Part shown: in pieces, positions 26,159 to 34,350 of the stretch
Position numbering within the stretch: the first letter of the stretch is position 1
Layout: every line of letters begins with the position of its first letter
Assembly: GCA_963732355.1 (NCBI GenBank)
Contig: CAVSZD010000007.1
Coordinates: forward strand, 310,001 to 374,000
From: JADKAV01 sp963732355
Lineage (GTDB): Bacteria; Actinomycetota; Actinomycetes; S36-B12; UBA10799
Direction of reading: 5' to 3'
DNA length: 64,000 nt
Made by a program: the position numbers and the translations under genes
The notes under the pieces: generated by a model
The model's input: only the letters and a program-made list of their open reading frames with translations
What the model was told of the DNA's origin: nothing
Databases searched by the model: none

Positions 26159-26186
26159 TCACCGACTTTCACCGGGGCCCGCCGGT

Positions 26187-26192
26187 TACCGT
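26187..26192 (+). promoter_or_regulatory. -10 box of a leaderless promoter
   Basis: TACCGT, 6 nt, then the ATG of the PI-PLC-like gene; no Shine-Dalgarno sequence is present. Confidence 0.5.
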
Positions 26193-26198
26193 GATCCC

Positions 26199-27296
26199 AT
26201 GCTGCTGCTCGCCGCCGCCTTGGCCGTCGTCCCGCCCACTCCCGACTGGATGGGGACTCTCTACAACGACCGGCCCGACACCAGACTCACCAGTGTCGTC
26301 ATCCCTGGCACACACGACTCGGGCGCGTTCAAGATCGACACTGAGGGCAATTGCAAGGTGACTGCGATCGCCGGTGCGAATCCTGCGCAGGCGGCCGCCG
26401 CGAAGAGCAACCCGTGCGGCGCCGGCAAGTTGGCCAAGGCGCAGAGCCAGAACTTCACCTCGCAACTCAACGGCGGCATCCGCTACCTTGACATGCGACT
26501 CGGAGTCCCTGAGAACAAGGTCGTGTCGAAGAAGAAGGCCGGCAAGAAGCTCACGAACGCCAATGCCTGGAAGGTGCCGGTCCACCTGCAACACACCTTC
26601 GTGTCCCTGAAGTTCACCAAGGGCCTCGACCAGATCATCACCTGGGCGAAGGCACACCCGCGCGAACAGGTGATCCTCGACTTCCAGCACATCGACCTCA
26701 CGGGCACGAAGAAGATCGACAAGTACTACACGTCCGCGATCGACAAGATTCTGCGCACCTACAAGGTCGATGGCTCCTCAGTCTGTTCACGAGGATGGAC
26801 CGACAAGCTGATCCCGGATGTCACCGGCGCCACGTTCGGTCAGGCCTGGGCCGCCGATCGGAACCTTCTGGTGTTGTACGCGAAGGGCGAGCTTCCCAAG
26901 AACTCGTGTTACCGGCAGCGCGAGAAAGTCCTCTACTCCCCGTGGCCCAACACCGAGAGCCCGGCCACATCAGCGGCCGACAACCTCGGCTACCTGACCA
27001 ACAGGCAGGCAGCGCTGAACGGCTCCGCCGGCTGCACTGTGAGCGGCGGCAACCAGTGCGGCCTGTTCGTCAATCAACTGCAACTGTCAATGAGTTTCAC
27101 CTCGCAGGTGCAGTGCCTGGGCAGGACCCGTACCGAGAACTGCTCCCTGCTAGAACTCGCTGAACTGCGCAATCCGAGTGTCGTGGCAGAGATGACCGAC
27201 TGGCGCAATCAGGGCCTACCGGTGAACCTGTCCATCGTCGATTTCTACGAGGTCAACGACACAGCCGCGGGACTGCTTCAGCTCAACGTTCTCTAG
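26199..27296 (+). CDS. Secreted phosphatidylinositol-specific phospholipase C-like protein
   Basis: The 365-aa protein starts with a short hydrophobic stretch that may be a signal peptide. The PI-PLC X-domain pattern follows: PGTHDSGAF with the first catalytic His (residue 39), GIRYLDMRLG with the acid residues, LQHTFVS with the second His (about 132), VILDFQH, and VNLSIVDFYE near the C-terminus. Several cysteines suggest export and disulfides. These enzymes cleave phosphoinositides or glycosyl-PI; the true substrate is unknown. The gene appears monocistronic, with a leaderless promoter (TACCGT-N6-ATG). Hairpins and an antisense-strand promoter motif lie just beyond its stop. Confidence 0.85.
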   Translation: MLLLAAALAVVPPTPDWMGTLYNDRPDTRLTSVVIPGTHDSGAFKIDTEGNCKVTAIAGANPAQAAAAKSNPCGAGKLAKAQSQNFTSQLNGGIRYLDMRLGVPENKVVSKKKAGKKLTNANAWKVPVHLQHTFVSLKFTKGLDQIITWAKAHPREQVILDFQHIDLTGTKKIDKYYTSAIDKILRTYKVDGSSVCSRGWTDKLIPDVTGATFGQAWAADRNLLVLYAKGELPKNSCYRQREKVLYSPWPNTESPATSAADNLGYLTNRQAALNGSAGCTVSGGNQCGLFVNQLQLSMSFTSQVQCLGRTRTENCSLLELAELRNPSVVAEMTDWRNQGLPVNLSIVDFYEVNDTAAGLLQLNVL

Positions 27297-27405
27297 GGGC
27301 CAGCGGCCCGGGTCGAACCACCCCCGCGAGTCCGACCCGGACCCCCAGGACTTTCGTCCCGGGTGATGGTGCGGATCACAGCCCCCGCACGTCCTGCACC
27401 ATCTG
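27297..27405 (-). ncRNA. Candidate structured small RNA with a damage-type promoter
   Basis: On the minus strand a transcript starting about 7 nt after the -10 box at 27412-27417 would fold at once into hairpins. The first pairs GATGGTGC with GCACCATC (27365-27403). The second is GGAC-GAAA-GTCC, with a GNRA tetraloop (27348-27359). The third pairs CGGGTCG-type arms at 27308-27340. No coding frame with an RBS is present. The 3' end would run into the tail of the PI-PLC-like gene, and no U-tract terminator was found. The existence of the RNA is inferred from structure and promoter alone. Confidence 0.4.
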
Positions 27406-27411
27406 AGGCTC

Positions 27412-27434
27412 ATACTGCGCCGGGGGTATGACAA
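27412..27434 (-). promoter_or_regulatory. PafBC-like motif without a downstream protein gene
   Basis: TTGTCATAC, exactly 8 nt, then CAGTAT on the minus strand. It points away from the NmrA-like gene toward the hairpin-rich non-coding stretch. Confidence 0.45.
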
Positions 27435-27516
27435 AACGGCCAATGTCAAGAACCGACACGCGGTTTCAAGCATTTTGACCGAATCAGGGGAGTCGAGTGC
27501 TCGCGCATTTTCCATG

Positions 27517-27522
27517 TACGAT
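27517..27522 (+). promoter_or_regulatory. -10 box of a leaderless promoter
   Basis: TACGAT, 6 nt (acatat), then the ATG of the NmrA-like gene. It decides this start over an upstream in-frame ATG at 27514 that would fall before the box. Confidence 0.55.
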
Positions 27523-27528
27523 ACATAT

Positions 27529-28383
27529 ATGTCCACGAAGATCCTCGTCACGGGAGCAACCGGGAACATCGGCCGGGAGGTTCTCAAACAACTGGACGAC
27601 GTGCCTTTGCGCGCGGCGGACGTGGATTCTGCGGCCATCGAAGCAGCCACGCAGAAGGTCCGCTTCGACTTCACCGACGCCTCGACCTGGGACGCATTCG
27701 ACGACATCGAGGTCATGTTCCTGATGCGGCCCCCCGCACTGAGCAACATCGCCCGCGACATGGTGCCCGCGCTGCAGGCTGCGCAGCGTGCCGGGGTCGG
27801 TCACGTGGTCCTGCTCTCCCTGCAGGGCGCTGAGCACAACAAGGTCGTCCCCCACGCCAAGATCGAGGCCTGGCTGCGACAAAGCGGTATGGACTGGACC
27901 TTCGTGCGTCCCTCATTCTTCATGGAGAACCTCTCCACGACCCATGCCAGCGACATCCGCGATCGCGACTGCCTGCTGGTCCCGGCGGGCAGCGGGGCCA
28001 CGTCGTTCGTCGCGGCTGCCGACGTCGCGGCGGTGGCAGCCGCAGCCCTGCGCAACCCCGCTGAGCACACCGGAAGGGCTTGGACCCCGACCGGGCCGCA
28101 GGCTTTGACCTATGACGAAGTCGCCTCGACCCTGACCGACGTTCTGGGCCGCCCGATCCGTTACGGACGCCCGGGGATCGCACGCTACCTGCGTCACGCC
28201 ACGAAGACCCTGGGACTGCCACTACCCATGGCGCTGGTGACCACAGCGATATACACCGTCGCCCGGATGGGAAAGGCCGGCGGACTGACCAACGACGTTC
28301 TCATCGTCACCGGGAAACCCCCTATGAGTTTCGCGCAGTGGGCAGCCGAGCACACGGATGTGTGGAATCCAGATGCACGATGA
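27529..28383 (+). CDS. NmrA-like / atypical SDR NAD(P)-binding protein
   Basis: The 284-aa protein has a typical Rossmann start MSTKILVTGATGNIGREVL. The NmrA/azoreductase-like pattern continues with MFLMRPP, GVGHVVLLSLQGAE, WTFVRPSFFMENL and ADVAAVAAAAL. These proteins bind NAD(P)(H) and act as redox sensors or reductases with diverse substrates. The start is fixed by the leaderless TACGAT-N6-ATG promoter. The 3' end overlaps the MarR-family gene by 11 nt. MarR regulators commonly control adjacent reductase genes, so the pair may form a self-regulated unit responding to an electrophile or quinone. Confidence 0.85.
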   Translation: MSTKILVTGATGNIGREVLKQLDDVPLRAADVDSAAIEAATQKVRFDFTDASTWDAFDDIEVMFLMRPPALSNIARDMVPALQAAQRAGVGHVVLLSLQGAEHNKVVPHAKIEAWLRQSGMDWTFVRPSFFMENLSTTHASDIRDRDCLLVPAGSGATSFVAAADVAAVAAAALRNPAEHTGRAWTPTGPQALTYDEVASTLTDVLGRPIRYGRPGIARYLRHATKTLGLPLPMALVTTAIYTVARMGKAGGLTNDVLIVTGKPPMSFAQWAAEHTDVWNPDAR

Positions 28384-28810
28384 TTCCCTGCGCAGTATCG
28401 ACGAGTCGTTGATCCACCTACGTCACCTCTGGAGTGCACCACCGCGGCTGGACGACCCGAACCTGGGCAGCATCGAGATGTCCACGGTCTGGGTGGTGGA
28501 CACGTTGTTGCGCTGCCCCGATGCGCAGCAGACCATCTCGCAGATCGCCGAGGCCATGGGCGTGGCTCAATCCACCGCCAGTCGCCTGGTGGCACGCGCC
28601 GAGGCCGCGGGTACGGTCACCCGGTTGACCGACCCGCAGGATGCACGTCGGGTCACGGTCAGCACGACGCAGTCCGGGGAGGCGTTGGCCGCCGCAGGCC
28701 TGAATTTCCGGCTGCAGAAACTGACCGACGCCACCGTGGACTGGAGTCAGGAAGACCGAACGCGCTTCGCAGAACTGCTGGCCAGATTTGCCACATCGAT
28801 GGAGGAATAG
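28373..28810 (+). CDS. MarR-family transcriptional regulator
   Basis: The 145-aa protein has the MarR winged helix: TISQIAEAMGVAQSTASRLVARAEAAG is the recognition region, and LTDPQDARRVTVSTTQSGE the wing. The start ATG 28373 lies within the end of the NmrA-like gene, so the two are coupled. It probably represses this operon. The decayed second NmrA-type gene follows 2 nt after its stop, showing that the ancestral operon had three genes. Confidence 0.85.
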   Translation: MHDDSLRSIDESLIHLRHLWSAPPRLDDPNLGSIEMSTVWVVDTLLRCPDAQQTISQIAEAMGVAQSTASRLVARAEAAGTVTRLTDPQDARRVTVSTTQSGEALAAAGLNFRLQKLTDATVDWSQEDRTRFAELLARFATSMEE

Positions 28811-28812
28811 GC

Positions 28813-29115
28813 ATGAAGGTATCCGTTATCGGAGCCACCGGTCGCACGGGTGGGATTCTGGTCACGACCTGTTGAACGGAGGTCACGAGGTGACCGTACT
28901 GGTCCGGGTGTCGTCGTCGCGGACAAGCCCAAGGAGTACGCGGTGTTCGCCGATTCGGAGCTCGACTGGACCCTGGTGCGCCCGCCGCGCCTGTTGGACG
29001 GACCCGCCACCGGCAAGATCGTGCACGACGCGCGCCGATCTCGCCGCGTTCCTGGTGGATGTGGCCGAAGCGGGGCCTCTACGAGAAACAAGCGCCCTTC
29101 GTCTGCGGCGGCTAG
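28813..29115 (+). pseudogene. Decayed NmrA-like NAD(P)-binding gene
   Basis: It begins well (ATG, MKVSVIGATGRTGGILV) but frameshifts before the next conserved piece (HDLLNGGHEVTVLVR). It then joins directly to the middle of the family (DKPKEYAVFADSELDWTLVRPPRLLDGP), shifts again to RADLAAFLVDVAEAG, and ends LYEKQAPFVCGG. About half of a normal ~210-aa family member is missing between the second and third pieces, so deletion as well as frameshift has occurred. It is therefore real decay, not a single base-call error. Its stop overlaps the stop of the convergent FmdB-like gene. Confidence 0.75.
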
Positions 29116-29315
29116 CTGCAGCAGCCCCCGCCACAACAGCCACCACCGGACTGCGCGGGCGAAGTCGCAGTACCCACCGCGCCCAGCGTCGTCAGCAGTC
29201 GGGCGGTGTCATCGTGACCCTGCGGGCAACGGGCGGGATCTCCCGATTCGGCCATGGGCCGGTTCTTCGTAAACGTCTGGCCGCAGGCGCGACACCGGAA
29301 CTCGTAGATGGGCAC
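29112..29315 (-). CDS. FmdB-family zinc-ribbon protein with a Cys-rich tail
   Basis: The 67-aa protein starts at GTG 29315. It has the FmdB/CxxC_CxxC_SSSS pattern: PIYEFRCRACGQTFTKNRP, then a second knuckle (ARCPQGHDD) in which the usual second CxxC is replaced by Cys and His. The C-terminus is GGGCCGGGCCS, a cysteine-rich tail common in actinobacterial members. Function is unproven; a zinc-dependent regulatory or chaperone role is usual speculation. The gene overlaps the 3' end of the adenylation-acyltransferase gene by about 107 nt in another frame, and its RBS is weak. Confidence 0.75.
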   Translation of the reverse strand: MPIYEFRCRACGQTFTKNRPMAESGDPARCPQGHDDTARLLTTLGAVGTATSPAQSGGGCCGGGCCS

Positions 29316-31701
29316 GGTCCCACAGTAGACCGAGCGGGGTGCCGGCGACCTTGGCACGTAGCAGGGTCCAGCCCGTGCTGAGCAGCACTCCAACGGCCAC
29401 TGACAGCCCCAGCGCCCACCAGTTGCGCGCGACCTCGAGCACTTGCCAATGACTCAGGTAGATGAACAGCGACGCCTGGGCCAAGGCACCCACAAGACCT
29501 GCCAATAACGCCGGGACGGGCACCCGGGACAACCAGATCAGCGTGAGTAGACCTAGGCCGATCACCCACGTCCTGGAGTCGTCGAACATCACCGCAGCTA
29601 GGGCGATGACAACGATCGACAGGGCCACCCGCTGGTTTCGCGCTCGCGCCTGCGCGATCGACCACCCCAAGAAGAACAGCCACAGAACTGCCCACGGGGA
29701 GAAGATCGACGACGGTCGGGCGTCTGGGACGGCCACGGCAGCGATGCCCAGCGCCAGAATCGTGGCGACAACCGGCAGCCCCATCGGCCATCTGCGACGG
29801 ACCTGCTCAAGTCGCGGCCAGGTGCTGAGCCACACGGCCAGTGGCAGCACCCAGAACAGGGCGCCTATGAACCAGTAGCGCCAATCGGGCCCATCGGTGG
29901 TCGGCTGTGTGATCCAGCTCAGCCCCAAAGACGACACCGAATACTGCCCGGAGAACAGCACGACCATCGATACCCACGCAATGGCCGGTGCCATCAGCCA
30001 CGCGATCGAAGTGACCAGCCGGCCCAGGCGTTCCCCAGCTTGGAACCGGGCGAAGTTGTACCCAAGCAAACCCACGAGCAGATGGGCACCGCCGCGCACG
30101 TCGACTACGGCCGCATGCGACGCCACAACGAGGATGATCGCGACCGCCCGCAGCACAACGCCGGTGTCCATGCGCCGCAGCCTGCCGGTCCCACCAGCGG
30201 TGCCCGCCAGATCCGCGATACTGCGCAAGTGCCAGTCCGGGGGCAAGTCCCCCAGGATGGACTCCACCTCGATGGACACGGCGACGAAACTCATCGAGTC
30301 CCCACCTAGTCCGCGAAAACTGTCGTTCGGTCCCGCCGGGCGGCCCAGTAGCCGGCTGTAGGCCGAACATAAACGCTGTTGCCTCGACCCGGACTCATCA
30401 CTGCCCTGGGCGCCTTGCAGAAGCGCGAGCGCCGCACAACGGTCCGGCTTGCCGCTGTCGAGCCGGGGAAGTTGGGCTTGAACCACCTGAATCGCGGCCG
30501 GAGGCAAACCGGTCAGAGCACCGACACGGGCCAGCGCCAGATCGGTATCCACGTCACACACGACACCGAGTTGTTCGGGTAGTTCCACGCATACGGCAGG
30601 CTCCGGATCAAGGGAGCGCTCGACGTCGTCAAGGTTGATGCGCAGGCCACGGACCTTCGCGAAACGCGACACCCTGCCGGTGATGTGCAGCAGCCCGTCG
30701 CGGATGAAGCCGAGATCTCCGGTGGCCAATCGAGCTGGTCCTGGCGGCGCCGCGAGGTCCTCCGGGCACTGTGCGTAGCCCATCATCACGCTCGGACCTT
30801 CGAAGACGATCTCGCCGACCCCGTCCTGCTCGCCAACGATCTCGAACCGGCCGCCCGGAACGGCGTAACCCACCGAACCGGGATGGCGCGCGGCCAAATG
30901 GGCCGGCAGAACCGCCATCCTTGCCGTCGCCTCTGTCTGGCCGTACATCACGGTCAGCCCGAACCCGTCGCGCTGCCCGGCAACCGCCAACTCCCGCACC
31001 GTGGCTTCCGGCAACCTGCCGCCGGCGCACGTCAGCAGACGCAGGTCCGGGAGTTCACTCGGGGCGTGGAAACCGAGCCTTTCCAACATCGCGAAGGTGT
31101 ACGGGACCCCCGGCAGAACCGTGACCCCGGCACACGCATCGAAGAATTCTGGGTCGGTCACAGACGCCTGGGTGAGGATGATGCTCGCCCCGACCGCCAG
31201 GTGACTGTTGATCACCGAGAGGCCGTAACTGTACGCGGGACTCAACGTGGTGACGGCGCGGTCGTCCTCGGTGAGTTCCAGTGCTGTTGCGATGGCCTGC
31301 GCATTCGCATCCAGGTTCATCGCCGACAGACGCACGGTCTTCGGGTCACCGGTCGATCCCGAGGTGGGCAGCAGAACTGCCAGGTCGGGATGCACCCGTT
31401 CGGCCTGGGCGTAGACACCGGCCAGACTCTGCGTGCGACACGGGGTTGCCAAAGCAGCTACGTGCCCTGCCCGCAAGACGCCGAGGTATTCCACGATGCA
31501 ATCCACGCTGTTGCGAGCACTGATCACGTGCACCGGCCCCGTGGTCCGCAATCGGCGAGCTGCCAGTTCCACAGCATGATCCAGCTCGGCGTAAGACATC
31601 TTTGCCTTGCCCTCGAGCAAGGCCGGTCGCTTGCCGAACACGCCAAGGTCGGTCACGAAGCGAGGTGCCGCCACGACCGCCCGCTCATCTGCCAGCGTCA
31701 C
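29209..31701 (-). CDS. Adenylation domain - carrier protein - acyltransferase-3 membrane fusion
   Basis: The 830-aa protein starts at GTG 31701 behind GGAGGAGGG. Residues ~5-430 form an AMP-dependent ligase/adenylation domain (LPTSGSTGDPKTV near 110, MYGQTEATAR, TGDLGFIRDGLLHITGR). A short carrier domain with the phosphopantetheine serine in GLGGDSMSF lies near 468. Residues ~510-800 are an acyltransferase-3-like membrane domain with about ten helices. The chain could activate an acid, hold it as a thioester and transfer it across or onto a membrane-side acceptor. The divergent neighbour is a ferric-iron transporter and an IdeR-type box lies between them, so iron control and a siderophore or envelope-lipid role are plausible. 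The last ~35 residues overlap the FmdB-like gene and may not be functional. Confidence 0.8.
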   Translation of the reverse strand: MTLADERAVVAAPRFVTDLGVFGKRPALLEGKAKMSYAELDHAVELAARRLRTTGPVHVISARNSVDCIVEYLGVLRAGHVAALATPCRTQSLAGVYAQAERVHPDLAVLLPTSGSTGDPKTVRLSAMNLDANAQAIATALELTEDDRAVTTLSPAYSYGLSVINSHLAVGASIILTQASVTDPEFFDACAGVTVLPGVPYTFAMLERLGFHAPSELPDLRLLTCAGGRLPEATVRELAVAGQRDGFGLTVMYGQTEATARMAVLPAHLAARHPGSVGYAVPGGRFEIVGEQDGVGEIVFEGPSVMMGYAQCPEDLAAPPGPARLATGDLGFIRDGLLHITGRVSRFAKVRGLRINLDDVERSLDPEPAVCVELPEQLGVVCDVDTDLALARVGALTGLPPAAIQVVQAQLPRLDSGKPDRCAALALLQGAQGSDESGSRQQRLCSAYSRLLGRPAGPNDSFRGLGGDSMSFVAVSIEVESILGDLPPDWHLRSIADLAGTAGGTGRLRRMDTGVVLRAVAIILVVASHAAVVDVRGGAHLLVGLLGYNFARFQAGERLGRLVTSIAWLMAPAIAWVSMVVLFSGQYSVSSLGLSWITQPTTDGPDWRYWFIGALFWVLPLAVWLSTWPRLEQVRRRWPMGLPVVATILALGIAAVAVPDARPSSIFSPWAVLWLFFLGWSIAQARARNQRVALSIVVIALAAVMFDDSRTWVIGLGLLTLIWLSRVPVPALLAGLVGALAQASLFIYLSHWQVLEVARNWWALGLSVAVGVLLSTGWTLLRAKVAGTPLGLLWDRAHLRVPVSRLRPDVYEEPAHGRIGRSRPLPAGSR

Positions 31702-31728
31702 GCACCCTCCTCCGCTACTGATCCCTAA

Positions 31729-31747
31729 CAAGGTTAGGCTAACCTAA
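31729..31747. promoter_or_regulatory. IdeR/DtxR iron box
   Basis: The 19-bp site matches the palindromic consensus TTAGGTTAGGCTAACCTAA except at the first two bases (C and A in place of T and T). It lies 28 nt before the adenylation-fusion start and 32 nt before the iron-binding lipoprotein start. One Fe(II)-loaded repressor dimer pair could shut both genes. Confidence 0.85.
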
Positions 31748-31778
31748 ATAGAAATCGGGATCCGGGGAGGAATTCACC

Positions 31779-32810
31779 GTGAAGGTTGCCCATACCGCGG
31801 CACTGGTACTGGCTGTGGCGGTCTCCATGACCGCCTGCTCACAAACCAGTGAGGAGCCGGCTGCCGATTCGCAGGCGCCGGCCGGGTTGGTCGTGTACTC
31901 GGGTCGCAGTGAAACGCTGGTGGGTCCGCTGATCGATCAGTTCGAGCAGCAAAACGGTGTCGCGGTCGATGTGCGCTACGGCGACACTGCCGAGTTGGCC
32001 GCTCAACTGCTCGAAGAAGCGGACCGCTCCCCTGCCGATGTGTTCTTCGCCCAGGACGCCGGCGCCCTGCAGGTGATGCAGGACGAGGGCTTGACCACCG
32101 CCTTGTCACCCAAACAGGTCAAGCGCGTTCCCGCGAAGTTCCGCAGCGACGAGGACCAGTGGGTCGGCACGAGTGGCCGCGCACGGGTTGTGGTCTACAA
32201 CAAGGACCTCGTGAGTGCCGATGAGGTGCCCGACACGGTCTTCGACTTGACCGATCCCCAGTGGGCGGGCCAGGTCGGCATCGCGCCCACCAACGCCTCG
32301 TTCCAGTCTTTCGTCACGGCCATGCGGGTCACGCAGGGCGAGGAGAAGACCAAGCAGTGGCTGGAAGGCGTGCTCGCCAACGACGTGCAGACGTTCGAGA
32401 ACAATCTGGCGATCCTCGACGCGGTTAACGCCGGAACGATCAAGATGGGCCTTGCCAACCACTACTACTGGTACGAGAAGGCAGACGAGATCGGGGCAGA
32501 TAACATGGCCGCCGTGAACGCTTCCTTCGCTCCTGGCGACCCGGGGAACCTGGTCAACGTCGCGGGTCTGGCGATCCTGCCGACGGGAGCGGACAACACC
32601 ACATCCGCGCAGTTCGTGAAGTTCATGCTCAGCGATACGGCGCAGGAGTACTTCGCTGCCCAGACCGCGGAGTACCCACTGGTGCGTTCGGTCGAGCAAC
32701 GCGAAGGCCTGCCTCCTCTCTCGGAGATCGACGGCCCGGAACTGACGCTGGACCAGCTCGCCGATCTGCGCGGCACCCAGGACCTGCTGATGCAGGTCGG
32801 CCTGCTGTGA
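31779..32810 (+). CDS. Ferric iron ABC transporter substrate-binding lipoprotein
   Basis: The 343-aa protein starts at GTG 31779 behind GGGAGGAA. A signal peptide ends in a lipobox (SMTAC, Cys20), so the mature protein is lipid-anchored outside the membrane. The mature sequence follows the FbpA/FutA type of extracellular solute-binding protein (GLVVYSGRSETLVGPLIDQFE, LVSADEVPDTVFDLTDPQWAG, ANHYYWYEKADE with paired tyrosines typical of the Fe(III) site). It heads a three-gene uptake operon under the iron box. Confidence 0.9.
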   Translation: MKVAHTAALVLAVAVSMTACSQTSEEPAADSQAPAGLVVYSGRSETLVGPLIDQFEQQNGVAVDVRYGDTAELAAQLLEEADRSPADVFFAQDAGALQVMQDEGLTTALSPKQVKRVPAKFRSDEDQWVGTSGRARVVVYNKDLVSADEVPDTVFDLTDPQWAGQVGIAPTNASFQSFVTAMRVTQGEEKTKQWLEGVLANDVQTFENNLAILDAVNAGTIKMGLANHYYWYEKADEIGADNMAAVNASFAPGDPGNLVNVAGLAILPTGADNTTSAQFVKFMLSDTAQEYFAAQTAEYPLVRSVEQREGLPPLSEIDGPELTLDQLADLRGTQDLLMQVGLL

Positions 32811-32829
32811 CCCACCCCTGGAGCCGGGC

Positions 32830-34350
32830 GTGCGCACACGCCTGACCTCTCTGCATGCCCTGGCGGCAGTAGCTGCGTTGGTGGCGCTGAGTCCCTTGAT
32901 CTACCTGGTGGTCCGCACCGGGTCCGCGGGCATGGCCGAGGTCTGGCAGATCCTGGCCAGGCCCCGGACCCTGGAACTGGCTGTGTCAAGCCTGGGCCTG
33001 GCAGCCGCTGTCTCGGGCACATGCATCGTTGTCGGTGTCCCGGTCGCGTGGCTGATCACCAGGACGGCGCTCCCGGGAGGCCGCTGGTGGTTGATCGTCG
33101 CGGCGCTGCCTCTGGCGATCCCCTCATACGTCGCCGCCTACACCTGGCTGGCCGCATACCCGGGGTTGCAGGGTTTCGCGCCCGCCTGGGCGGTGTTGAG
33201 CCTGGTCAGCCTGCCCTACGTCATCCTGCCTGTGGCAGCTGTGTTGAGCGTGATAGACCCGGCATTCGACGAGGTCGCCCGCACTCTTGGCGATGGGCCG
33301 TTGAGGTCCTTCCGAAGGACAACAGCGCCGCTGCTCTGGCCGGCGGGCGCCGCCGGTGGACTACTGACGGCTCTGTACGTGTTGAGCGACTTCGGGGCCG
33401 TATCGCTGTTGCGGTTCGACACGTTCACGCGGTTCATCTACACCAGTTACCGCGCGGCCTTCGACCGAACGAGCGCCGCTGTGCTGTCACTGGTGCTCGT
33501 GGCTCTGGCCCTGCTGTTCGTGATCCTGGAACGTGCGGTGCGCACCCGTCACCTGCAATGGCGCGTGGGTGCGGGCGCCGCACGCTCGCCGAGCCGAATC
33601 CCCCTGGGCCCGTGGCGGTGGCCCGTCTTCGCCGGGCTGTTCGCGCTTTTCGCTGTGGCGGTGGGCTTCCCCGCTGCGATGCTCCTACGGCTCATGGGTC
33701 AAGCCCAGCGGCTGAGTTTCGACATCTCTGAGTGGGCGCTGGCCATCGCCAACACGGTCGAGGCCGCCGGAGTCGGCGCGATCCTGGCAATGGCCTTGGC
33801 ACTTCCGATCGGCGTGCTCGCCGCCCGCCACCGCGACCGGGTCAGTCGCGGCATCGAGTCCGCAGCGTTCGTCTCGCACGCGCTTCCCGGGGTTGTGGTC
33901 GGGCTGTCGCTGGTCTACCTGGGACTGGCGCTGGTGCCGGGTCTTTACCAGACTCTGGTGATGCTCGGGTTCGCCTACGCGGTCCTGTTCCTGTCGAACG
34001 CAATCGGATCCATCCGGTCGTCCACAGCCCAGGTTCCGCAAGGCCTGGAGGATGTGGCACGCACCCTCGGTTCGGGGCCGACGCGTGCGTGGTGGCGGGT
34101 GACTGCGCGCATCTCCCTGCCTGGAATCCTTGCCGGCGCGCTACTGGTCCTGCTGACTGCGATGAAGGAACTACCGGCCACTCTGATGCTGCGTCCCACC
34201 GGATTTGAGACGCTTGCGACGCAGATGTGGACCCAGACGACAGTGGGCTCCTACAGCCAGGCCGCCCCATACGCATTCGGTCTGGTGCTGTTGGCGGCCA
34301 TCCCCGCCTTTGTGCTCGCCCGTCTGTCGAACAGCAGGAGCCGCCGATGA
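32830..34350 (+). CDS. Ferric iron ABC transporter permease (two fused halves)
   Basis: The 506-aa membrane protein has about 12 helices in two similar halves. Each half has the cytoplasmic loop that docks on the ATPase: EVARTLGDGPLRSF in the first and EDVARTLGSGPTRAW in the second. This arrangement is typical of FbpB/FutB iron permeases. It begins 19 nt after the binding-protein stop, and its own stop overlaps the ATPase start by ATGA. Function: movement of Fe(III) across the cytoplasmic membrane. Confidence 0.92.
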   Translation: MRTRLTSLHALAAVAALVALSPLIYLVVRTGSAGMAEVWQILARPRTLELAVSSLGLAAAVSGTCIVVGVPVAWLITRTALPGGRWWLIVAALPLAIPSYVAAYTWLAAYPGLQGFAPAWAVLSLVSLPYVILPVAAVLSVIDPAFDEVARTLGDGPLRSFRRTTAPLLWPAGAAGGLLTALYVLSDFGAVSLLRFDTFTRFIYTSYRAAFDRTSAAVLSLVLVALALLFVILERAVRTRHLQWRVGAGAARSPSRIPLGPWRWPVFAGLFALFAVAVGFPAAMLLRLMGQAQRLSFDISEWALAIANTVEAAGVGAILAMALALPIGVLAARHRDRVSRGIESAAFVSHALPGVVVGLSLVYLGLALVPGLYQTLVMLGFAYAVLFLSNAIGSIRSSTAQVPQGLEDVARTLGSGPTRAWWRVTARISLPGILAGALLVLLTAMKELPATLMLRPTGFETLATQMWTQTTVGSYSQAAPYAFGLVLLAAIPAFVLARLSNSRSRR

